IMG/VR virus record: IMGVR_UViG_3300027704_000183 | Coordinates: 1-22,221 of that record | DNA: 22,221 nucleotides | Strand: one strand, 5' to 3' | Origin: a virus | Part shown: positions 16,405 to 22,221 of the stretch, in pieces | How positions within the stretch are numbered: the first letter of the stretch is position 1 | Layout: each line of letters begins with the position of its first letter | Notes under the pieces: model-generated | Database searches by the model: none | What the model saw: the letters and a program-made list of their open reading frames with translations, nothing else | Told to the model about the DNA's origin: nothing | Made by a program: the position numbers and the translations under genes

Positions 16405-19137
16405 TTAATTAGAAGCCTGTGCGCTTAACTGAGTCTCTAACTCAAAATTTGAAATATTGTAAGTAGTAGCACTCAAAGTGTAAGTAGTAGACCCCGACCC
16501 AGTATCTGAGTCATACCAATTTGCACTGACATGACCGAATGCTAAAAAGGGTTCACCATGCTGAGAACTGCCGTTGATAAAAGTCCCAGTAATTGTCCAC
16601 GTTTTTATTGTAGTAGAGCCTCTTTTTAACGTCACTGTCGCAGGAAATGGATTTCCTGGCTCATAGGACGCTGCATTAGACTTTCTAGCTAAAGACCAGT
16701 TGACACCAATGAGTACATTACCATTACTTACTCTAGTTACAGTGACGGTAGCATCCGTATTACCTGTAGCGTTATTAACTACCGCAGAATTGGGAACTCC
16801 AGGAGCGCCAGTTACAACTAGTTCTCCATTATTGACAGATAGGTATTGACCATCTAGTTTAATCCTGTCGGCACTTAGTTCCCCTGCGATTATTGAGTCA
16901 GCAGTTAGCTTTACACCGCTACCAAGACTTACAACATTGTTAGAGTAGGTGAAAGCGGCAAGTCCAGACTGATTGGCACCTCCAGTTGGGTCTATGAGTT
17001 TGAACTCATTAGCCATAATTTTAAAAGAGCCTGTAGTACCATCATTGTTCTGCTCAAAGCCAGTGACATAGCCATTAACATTTAGCTTCACGCCATACTT
17101 GGCTTCTAAAGTTGCGATTCCGTTAGCCGCAGTAGTATCGGCAGAGGCTCTTGTGGATGCTTCAGTTGTAACCGCTGCGGATACACCGCTTACTGTAGAT
17201 GTAAGGTTTGTAATATCGGTTGCTACTGAATCAACAGCCGTTGTTCTGGCCGATGTCTCAGCAGTAATAGCAGTAGTATTGGTTCCTACGGTCGTAACCA
17301 GTGAAGAAATACTAGACGCTAGAGAACTGTCAGAAGTAGCCCTAGCTGTAGATTCAGCTTGTATTGCCGCAGTGTTTCCACTAACTGAAGTCGCTAATGA
17401 TGTGACATCTGAGGCAATCGCTGTGTCTGCTGTAGATCGTGCCGTGGTTTCAGCTACTACAGCCGCAACATTTTCATTTACAGTTGTAAGCATTGCCGCT
17501 ATGGCAGACGCATTGGAGGAGTCTGCTGTTGTTCTAGCCGATGTCTCAGCAACTATTGCAGCAGAGTTAGTTCCTACAGTAGCTACTAGAGCAGTCAAAT
17601 CCGTAGCTATACTAGTGTCGGCTGTAGTACGTGCTGTAGTCTCGCTTAAGATGGCAGCAGTGTTGTTTCCAACAGTAGTAGCCAAAGCAGTTACGTCACT
17701 TGCTATAGAAGTATCTGCACTGGTTCTTGCCGATGCCTCAGAAATGACAGCAGCAGCATTATTACCCACTGTTGTAGTCAGAGCAGTTACGTCATTTGCT
17801 ATAGAAGTATCTGCTGTTGTTCTAGCTGAAGCTTCGCTAACGATAGCCGCAGCATTCGTCCCTACCGTTGCAGTCAAAGCCGTGATATCTGAGGCCAAAG
17901 ATGCATCTGCTGTGGAACGTGCAGTAGTCTCTGAAAGTACGGCAGCAGTGTTAGTGCCTACAGTAGCTGCTAGGGATGTAATGTCAGAAGCCAGTGAACT
18001 GTCTGCTGTAGATCGTGCTGATGTCTCCGCAACCACAGCCGCTGTGTTCGTCCCGACTACTGCTGTCAGAGCAGTTACGTCAGAAGCTATAGAGGTATCG
18101 GCAGTGGAACGTGTAGATGCTTCAGAAACAATGGCGGCAGTGTTAGTACCGACAGTAGTAGTTAAAGCCGTAATGTCAGAGGCTATAGAGGTATCTGCCG
18201 TAGACCTAGCCGTGGTTTCAGAGGTAATTGCCGCAGTGTTTCCACTAACTGTAGTTGCCAAAGATGTCACGGTTGCTGCAATAGCCGTGTCTTGGGTAGC
18301 TCTGACTGAAGATTCTGTAGCAATAGCTGCCGCATTGACTTGGGTAGCGTTGTTTCCTGCCGCATTATTGACTGTGGCAATCATGTTAGTAACTTGAGTA
18401 CTCAAAGCTGCAATATCTGAAGTTCTAGCTACAGTCTCTGTGGCTATAGACGCAGTATTAGCTCCAGTAGTTGTTTGTATGGCAGTTAAGCGAGTACCAA
18501 GAGATTCTGTTGCGCTTACTTTAGCCGTAGAGGTGTCCAGTACAAACGCATCTCCTGCACCATTGGTTGCCCCAAGTAGCGACAAGGTTGTGGTTATTGC
18601 AGTATCACCTGAAATTCTCTGGGAAGATTCATTGGTAAACAAAGTCTCTAGACCAGTACCAGTGAATGAGCCTGCCAATATACTTGCTATGGCAGCAGCC
18701 CTAGATGATGCCTCCGCAAGGATATCTACGGCTAAACCATCAGTCACAGAGGTTATAGATAGCGCATTGGCTGTAATAGTTGCCGCTAAGCCATCAGTCA
18801 CAGAAGTAATAGAATTAGCATTAGCCAGGATAGTGGCTGCTAGACCATCAGTAACTGAAGTTATGTCTGTCGCGTTAGCTATTATCGTGGCGGCAAGAGC
18901 ATCAGAACTGGTAGTAATTGCTGCTGTTGTCGAGTCACTGACAGTATTACCTGCAGCCTCTACCGCTGCATTGTTAAAATCACTGGCTTCCTTTTGAGTA
19001 ACCAAAGTATTTTCTATACGCTGCAATTCGTCACTTAGGTATTTTTCACTGGGTTCTGATAAGTAGCTTCTTCTAGGGTTACTTTTTAAGACAGGATTAA
19101 CGTGCCGTTTATAGCCAAGGATGGGTAGCTGAGACAT
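16405..19137 (-). CDS. Repeat-rich tail fibre with lambda J-like (DUF1983-like) core
   Basis: This 910-residue fibre has a short polar N-terminus (1-60) that probably anchors it to the tail. Residues 73-144 hold four 18-residue repeats around ITSVTDGLAATI. Residues 297-680 hold twelve 32-residue repeats in perfect register (VGTNTAAIVSEASARSTADT is typical), a trimeric shaft-like pattern. Residues about 681-765 (YGVKLNVNGYVTGFEQNNDG, then SFKIMANEFKLIDP and LTADSIIAGELSADRIKLDG) match the DUF1983-like region of lambda J-type host-specificity proteins. The last 130 residues are beta-rich and probably form the receptor-binding tip. Strong AGGAGATAGATAAA precedes the ATG at 19137. The long open frames on the opposite strand across the repeats are compositional shadows. 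Host attachment is inferred from the architecture. Confidence 0.85.
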   Translation of the reverse strand: MSQLPILGYKRHVNPVLKSNPRRSYLSEPSEKYLSDELQRIENTLVTQKEASDFNNAAVEAAGNTVSDSTTAAITTSSDALAATIIANATDITSVTDGLAATILANANSITSVTDGLAATITANALSITSVTDGLAVDILAEASSRAAAIASILAGSFTGTGLETLFTNESSQRISGDTAITTTLSLLGATNGAGDAFVLDTSTAKVSATESLGTRLTAIQTTTGANTASIATETVARTSDIAALSTQVTNMIATVNNAAGNNATQVNAAAIATESSVRATQDTAIAATVTSLATTVSGNTAAITSETTARSTADTSIASDITALTTTVGTNTAAIVSEASTRSTADTSIASDVTALTAVVGTNTAAVVAETSARSTADSSLASDITSLAATVGTNTAAVLSETTARSTADASLASDITALTATVGTNAAAIVSEASARTTADTSIANDVTALTTTVGNNAAAVISEASARTSADTSIASDVTALATTVGNNTAAILSETTARTTADTSIATDLTALVATVGTNSAAIVAETSARTTADSSNASAIAAMLTTVNENVAAVVAETTARSTADTAIASDVTSLATSVSGNTAAIQAESTARATSDSSLASSISSLVTTVGTNTTAITAETSARTTAVDSVATDITNLTSTVSGVSAAVTTEASTRASADTTAANGIATLEAKYGVKLNVNGYVTGFEQNNDGTTGSFKIMANEFKLIDPTGGANQSGLAAFTYSNNVVSLGSGVKLTADSIIAGELSADRIKLDGQYLSVNNGELVVTGAPGVPNSAVVNNATGNTDATVTVTRVSNGNVLIGVNWSLARKSNAASYEPGNPFPATVTLKRGSTTIKTWTITGTFINGSSQHGEPFLAFGHVSANWYDSDTGSGSTTYTLSATTYNISNFELETQLSAQASN
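17098..18249 (-). repeat. Twelve in-register 96-bp units encoding 32-residue fibre repeats
   Basis: The VGTN/VSGN-type anchor recurs at residues 297, 329, 361, 393, 425, 457, 489, 521, 553, 585, 617 and 649 of the 910-residue fibre, exactly 32 apart each time. Consensus parts are VGTNTAAIxxE, ARSTADTSIASD and (V/I)TAL. The DNA units differ at many synonymous positions while the protein pattern is kept. Confidence 0.92.
18706..18921 (-). repeat. Four 54-bp units encoding 18-residue fibre repeats
   Basis: Residues 73-90, 91-108, 109-126 and 127-144 of the 910-residue fibre share the pattern SITSVTDGLAATILANA; the first unit is the most diverged and the last drifts at its end. This forms a second, shorter shaft element N-terminal to the 32-residue repeats. 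Confidence 0.85.
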
Positions 19138-19142
19138 TTTAT

Positions 19143-20759
19143 CTATCTCCTACCAGTTGTTAATACATCTACGTCAAAGCCTAGGAAGCTAAAGTCCTTT
19201 GTATCTGCCACAGACATCTTGTAAGACAGGTAGCGACCAGAGGTTCTAGTGTCTATCTTGTAATCTGTAGCACCATTAAATGTAATGCTAGAGCCGTATA
19301 CAGGAGGGTCACCTATCAGGTCTGAAGATCCAAACGTAAAGTTAAATTCTTTGTTAGAGTTCTGTGTATCTACCTGGGGCACTATCTTAGAGATGACTTT
19401 ATAGCCACTCAGAGGAGACATATCATCTAGGTCTATACCTGTACGCTCTAGGTAAGGATTCTTATTGGCTTGAGCGTCCAAAGGGAAAGATAGCTTACCT
19501 GAGTCACTTAAGTCTAAGCCATATAGCTTATCTGTGGTGATACCATCTGAACTAGAAGATTCACCTACAAAAAGACTGTGGCTGTCATAGCCTGCTTCTT
19601 GGGTGTAGTAACTACCACCAATGTCGTAACTAGAGGTGCTGCTTGCGTAGGTAGCTGTAGAACTAATAGTTCCTACAGTAGCACTTGATACATTCGGTAA
19701 ATCCATGAATGACCATGTTTGGCTTTTGTAGTTAAATACTGCGGCTCTGTTACATCTGTCACCGTTGGTGTATTCAGACATATCATCACCAGATATATAG
19801 CAGAACATAACCTCATCTAAGTCAGGGTTATGGTGTACGAAGCACCTGTTAGTTTTGGCTGTGTTTAAACCACCAAAGATGTAAGACTTAACTCGCTCAT
19901 CAACAATAGATTGACGAGTGTGTGTATCGTGGATATAGATATCATCGTGGTCAAAGACATAGTGTGCGCCCTCAACCTCGGCAATACAGTTCTGGCTGAT
20001 AACACCACAGTCACTAAATAGCTTTCTAAAGTTGTGTATGAACGTACCACCTACAAACTCCATCAGCCACACTTGGTCTTTAGAGTACACAATGAAGTTA
20101 GTACCCAAAGTTAGGCCATCTACGATGCCTGTTTTCATTTGTACCAGGTCGTTGAATCCTGCTGACTTGGTTAAGTCTGAGGCATCCCAACTGTCAGGGA
20201 CTGAGTTAGCTAAAGCTAAGTTACTGTAGCGTATTCTGGAAGGAAAGTTAGTTCCGTTTTCAACGGTATTAAGAGCAATGAGAAAATCACCATAAGCTCT
20301 AAGGGATTCTGTGCGGTGATTAGAAGGCCAGTTAGGTAGAGTAGCAAAAGATGTCCCACCATTAGCCATATAAACAGGGACTGCATCCACACGATTCAAG
20401 TAGGCTATATCAGCCAAGTTAGTACCTGTGAAAGGGTTCTGCTTAGTACTAGTAGTAGAAAGAGTGCCTATCCTGGAGACTATACTACCATTGGAATATG
20501 CCTTGATATCGTAGGTGTCAGACACAATAACAATAGACGCAAAGCTACCACTAGAATTAGAAGGTACGCCATAGGTAAACCTTGGGCTAAAACTTAAAGA
20601 ATCTTTAATCTTCCTAAAGACAGGTGACCGCCCTACTTTACCCTCATCAAATCTTACGTTCTTAGCTTTAGTGAACGCATTGATAGGGAGGGACGCAGGA
20701 CGTATGTCTGTGACTACGCCTACGCCACCAACATCTCTGACCGGGAGTATCTGTCCCAT
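19143..20759 (-). CDS. Putative tail nozzle / stabilisation protein (T7 gp12-like, P22 gp10-like)
   Basis: This 538-residue protein is nearly all beta. It starts MGQILPVRDVGGVGVVTDIR followed by AFTKAKNVRFDEGKVGRSP, a start I associate with podovirus nozzle proteins. Repeated strand motifs follow: FLIALNTVENGT, NDLVQMKTGIVDGL, FIVYSKDQVWLMEFVGG, HYVFDHDDIYIHD and CFVHHNPDLDEVMFCYIS. Short strands spaced about 40-50 residues apart suggest a beta-propeller, as in T7 gp12 and P22 gp10. It would plug or extend the tail below the adaptor. AAGGAACACAAT precedes the ATG at 20759. It sits among fibre genes, far from the adaptor gene in this genome. An alternative is another tail-hub protein, but the propeller-like pattern and the absence of any other nozzle candidate favour this call. 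Confidence 0.6.
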   Translation of the reverse strand: MGQILPVRDVGGVGVVTDIRPASLPINAFTKAKNVRFDEGKVGRSPVFRKIKDSLSFSPRFTYGVPSNSSGSFASIVIVSDTYDIKAYSNGSIVSRIGTLSTTSTKQNPFTGTNLADIAYLNRVDAVPVYMANGGTSFATLPNWPSNHRTESLRAYGDFLIALNTVENGTNFPSRIRYSNLALANSVPDSWDASDLTKSAGFNDLVQMKTGIVDGLTLGTNFIVYSKDQVWLMEFVGGTFIHNFRKLFSDCGVISQNCIAEVEGAHYVFDHDDIYIHDTHTRQSIVDERVKSYIFGGLNTAKTNRCFVHHNPDLDEVMFCYISGDDMSEYTNGDRCNRAAVFNYKSQTWSFMDLPNVSSATVGTISSTATYASSTSSYDIGGSYYTQEAGYDSHSLFVGESSSSDGITTDKLYGLDLSDSGKLSFPLDAQANKNPYLERTGIDLDDMSPLSGYKVISKIVPQVDTQNSNKEFNFTFGSSDLIGDPPVYGSSITFNGATDYKIDTRTSGRYLSYKMSVADTKDFSFLGFDVDVLTTGRR

Positions 20760-20788
20760 ATTGTGTTCCTTAAGTTATACATTGTTTC

Positions 20789-21559
20789 TTATGCTGTACG
20801 TTTCCACATATAGACAACTACATAGGGCTGTAAGTTATTGTGGGCAGTACCACCCCCAGTAGCCGCTGTAGTACCAGAAGCACTTGCAGATAATTCACCA
20901 CCGCCTGTGCGGTTGTTAGAACCAGAGGTTGTCAAGTGGGCAGTAAAGCCGTGTGTATGACTAGGGATTTCATCTATAGATAAGGTGTGGGTCTTAGCGC
21001 CACCTAACAGAACAGAACTACCGTCACCCGATGGAGCAACAAAGTCCGTATCTGGTTCAGCTGCATCATCATGTCCTACTAAGACTCTACCTTGTCCAAA
21101 GGATACCCAAGTACCACCAAAGACTGTTTGAGGACTCCCACTAGTAATAGCCGTATAGATAGCCCCTACCGGATAAATAGAGTCAAGAGCCGCAGATTTC
21201 ACTAAGGTCCATACCTCTAAAGCAGTAATGCCTGTAGCTAACACAGGAGTAACTTCACCCTCACTATCTGTAAAAGCAGTGATAGCAGATGCTACAGGTG
21301 TAGTGATACCAATGAGTGTCTTTACTTTGTCTGCTGTCATGCCTGTGTTAAAGGTGACATTGGTGCCATCAGAAACTAGTGCAGTCTTCTTGTTTAACTC
21401 AGCAGCTGACAAAGTCACTGGACCAGTAAGGCCTGGCCAAGTAGCTTTAACAGTAGACTTAATAAGACGTAAATGTTCGTCAGCCTGAGAGAGTGCGTCT
21501 GTAGCCGCAGGGTTAGCTGCATTGAGGCTATCAATGTAGGTGCCTGTTTCAAGTGCCAT
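20789..21559 (-). CDS. Tail-collar-type fibre tip protein
   Basis: This 256-residue protein has an N-terminal module (1-60, TGTYIDSLNAANPAATDALSQ then ADEHLRLIKSTVKATWPGLTG) that in other marine phage proteins precedes collar domains. Residues 128-170 (SIYPVGAIYTAITSGSPQTV, then GGTWVSFGQGRVLVGHDD) match the phage tail collar pattern. A SHTHG motif (200-204), as in metal-binding HxH motifs of T4 gp37-type tips, is followed by a Gly/Ser/Thr-rich loop and the ending AHNNLQPYVVVYMWKRTA, which is common in such proteins. It is likely a receptor-binding or baseplate tip. It is the first gene of the operon, with CAGGA before the ATG at 21559. Confidence 0.85.
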   Translation of the reverse strand: MALETGTYIDSLNAANPAATDALSQADEHLRLIKSTVKATWPGLTGPVTLSAAELNKKTALVSDGTNVTFNTGMTADKVKTLIGITTPVASAITAFTDSEGEVTPVLATGITALEVWTLVKSAALDSIYPVGAIYTAITSGSPQTVFGGTWVSFGQGRVLVGHDDAAEPDTDFVAPSGDGSSVLLGGAKTHTLSIDEIPSHTHGFTAHLTTSGSNNRTGGGELSASASGTTAATGGGTAHNNLQPYVVVYMWKRTA

Positions 21560-21584
21560 TGGGGGAAATCCTGTGTGTGTTCGG

Positions 21585-21610
21585 TAGAGTTAACTAGAGT
21601 TAACTAGAGT
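21585..21610. repeat. 10-bp tandem repeat TAGAGTTAAC, 2.6 copies
   Basis: TAGAGTTAAC occurs at 21585-21594 and 21595-21604, followed by TAGAGT at 21605-21610. It lies about 25 bases upstream of the first gene of the operon and includes GTTAAC palindromes, so it could be a protein-binding or leader element. Confidence 0.85.
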
Positions 21611-21630
21611 GGTCCTGGGTGGGACCCTGG
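21611..21630. repeat. GTGGGACCCWGG element shared with capsid-gene hairpin
   Basis: GTGGGACCCTGG at 21619-21630 matches GTGGGACCCAGG at 2539-2550 except at the W position. Here GGTCC (21611-21615) and GGACC (21622-21626) can also form a 5-bp stem. Both copies lie in the two largest non-coding stretches of the window. Confidence 0.6.
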
Positions 21631-21725
21631 TCAAAGAAGGCAGACAACAACAACAACAAGTCTACCCTTTACCCTTGTTTTTGAAGTCCATATACCATTA
21701 GACCCATTGGGGGTCATTTAGATAG

Positions 21726-21739
21726 CCAGGAGTCCCTGG
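21726..21739. repeat. CCAGG-AGTC-CCTGG inverted repeat
   Basis: A perfect 5-bp stem with a 4-base loop is formed by two CCWGG sites, the same design as the CCTGG-GTAA-CCAGG hairpin downstream of the capsid gene. Confidence 0.6.
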
Positions 21740-21790
21740 AATCATAGACATTTATCCATATAGGCTCTGTGTCTCAGGTACTAAGGGCGA

Positions 21791-21805
21791 TCGATATGTT
21801 ATCGA
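21791..21805. promoter_or_regulatory. TCGATA-TGT-TATCGA dyad, operator-like
   Basis: A perfect 6-bp inverted repeat with a 3-base spacer. The size suits a binding site for a small dimeric repressor, but no partner gene is in the window. One of the few GATC sites of the window lies directly beside it (21789-21792). Confidence 0.4.
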
Positions 21806-21909
21806 CCTCCATAAGATGTGTTCGGTACCTGTCACATAGGACATTTGTGACTTATAGAAAAATATATTGGATTAAGGGTCTTTCTTTTGGTTGAAAATAG
21901 GGATGTAAA

Positions 21910-22020
21910 CCCAAGTCCACCCAAGCTCCCTCAAGTCCTCTCAAGTCCACCCTAAGCTCACCTAAGCTATCCCAGGTCAACCCAGGTAATCCCAGGTCAA
22001 CCCAGATAAACTCAGGCAGC
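21910..22020. repeat. Array of eleven YCHARG units spaced one helical turn apart
   Basis: CCCAAG/CTCAAG/CCTAAG/CCCAGG-type cores start at 21910, 21920, 21930, 21940, about 21951, 21961, 21971, 21981, 21991, 22001 and 22011. The spacing is 10 bp except for a single base inserted at the fifth unit. Units fall into a CAAG group, a TAAG group and a CAGG group. One-turn spacing places all cores on one face of the helix, as in iteron or cooperative protein-binding arrays. Sequence outside the cores varies. Confidence 0.85.
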
Positions 22021-22036
22021 AAGTGTGTACATAAGA

Positions 22037-22096
22037 CTCAGAAGTCCACCAGGTTACGATTGAGGGGAGACCGATGTCACCCGGTGGACTACTGAG
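22037..22096. repeat. Imperfect 17-bp inverted repeat with 26-base loop
   Basis: The left arm 22037-22053 (CTCAG-A-AGTCCACC-A-GG) and right arm 22080-22096 pair at 15 of 17 positions. Its AGTCCACC core also occurs in two units of the neighbouring array (21913-21921 and 21943-21951), and GGTGGAC recurs at 22180-22186. It could be a cruciform, a dimer-binding site or an RNA stem. Confidence 0.75.
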
Positions 22097-22100
22097 AACT

Positions 22101-22124
22101 AATAGGTATTACAATAGGTATTAC
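22101..22124. repeat. Perfect 12-bp tandem repeat AATAGGTATTAC, two copies
   Basis: Units at 22101-22112 and 22113-22124 are identical. On the minus strand each reads GTAATACCTATT, which contains TAATAC as in the left half of T7-type promoters; the right half does not match, so a promoter role is only a possibility. Confidence 0.85.
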
Positions 22125-22221
22125 AGTGTATACATATGAAGCACACTGCGACGGTAGAACCCCACTGGTATCTCTAAAGGGTGGACACAATAGAATTAGT
22201 GTTACTTACAGTATCTATAAG

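Larger units (their letters stand above)
21560..22221. promoter_or_regulatory. Gene-free leader upstream of the late operon, dense in repeats
   Basis: No convincing gene lies in these 662 bases. They hold, from left to right: a 10-bp tandem repeat, a GTGGGACCCTGG element shared with the capsid-gene hairpin, a (CAA)5 run (21645-21659), a GACCC/GGGTC inverted repeat (21701-21715), a CCAGG-AGTC-CCTGG hairpin, a TCGATA/TATCGA dyad, an AT-rich patch (about 21855-21880), an 11-unit array with one unit per helical turn, an imperfect 17-bp inverted repeat and a 12-bp tandem repeat. As the whole operon reads leftward from here, it must include the late transcription start or a transcript coming from the right. 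I see no clear sigma70 promoter on the minus strand. The combination also suits a replication origin or packaging site. Confidence 0.6.

Noticed and set aside
17098-18249. CRISPR-like regular repeats
   Set aside because: The units are in-frame protein repeats of 96 bp without unique spacers.
17099-18397. 432-codon open frame on the plus strand
   Set aside because: It lies antisense to the 12-unit fibre repeat; its Ala/Val/Ser protein is the shadow of the repeat codons and has no ribosome site or independent support.
21796-21894. 32-residue plus-strand open frame in the leader
   Set aside because: No ribosome site, no recognisable features and opposite direction to all genes; the length is expected by chance.
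21910-22020. CRISPR or tRNA-like structure in the leader array
   Set aside because: The cores are only 6-7 bases every 10 bp with no spacers; no cloverleaf or T-loop motif is visible anywhere in the leader.

Overview
The window is the structural and packaging half of a tailed double-stranded DNA phage. Every credible gene (17, one cut by the left edge) reads right to left on the minus strand as one tightly packed late operon. A large terminase, P22-like portal, scaffold and SU10-like (DUF5309-type) capsid protein sit beside a set of ejection proteins in T7 gp13-14-15-16 order. No tape-measure, sheath or tail-tube gene is present, which points to a short-tailed (podovirus-like) virion. Fibre motifs such as VDGRDVATDGTKLDGI are common in marine phages, so a marine bacterial host is likely; the host itself cannot be named. 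Replication and lysis genes are not in the window.

Layout in order of transcription: a 662-base gene-free leader full of repeats (21560-22221); tail-collar-type fibre tip protein (20789-21559); putative tail nozzle (19143-20759); 910-residue repeat-rich fibre with a lambda J-like (DUF1983-like) core (16405-19137); small GNAT-like protein (16100-16390); three ejection proteins of 317, 417 and 1564 residues (9159-16098); a small unknown; small and large terminase (6922-8947); portal (4883-6916); a small unknown; scaffold (3547-4572); major capsid protein (2627-3508); an intergenic hairpin; a small unknown; tail adaptor (1586-2188); and a second large fibre running off the left edge (1-1570).

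The genes build the capsid (scaffold and capsid protein on the portal), fill it (terminases), close it and form the tail (adaptor, nozzle), load the ejection proteins and attach fibres for host recognition. Compared with T7, the order is rotated so that the adaptor and nozzle lie about 17 kb apart.

The most unusual signals are in the DNA rather than the proteins. CCWGG sites are heavily over-represented in the head, packaging and ejection genes but almost absent from the fibre genes. GATC is strongly depleted. The leader carries an 11-unit array with one unit per 10-bp helical turn, a word (AAGTCCACC) iterated in both orientations, and a 17-bp imperfect inverted repeat, which together resemble an origin, a packaging site or a late control region. 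At the protein level, the 1564-residue ejection protein carries an HESAH zincin-like motif and a VTIDMWFMR segment resembling the catalytic helix of HhH-GPD DNA glycosylases.
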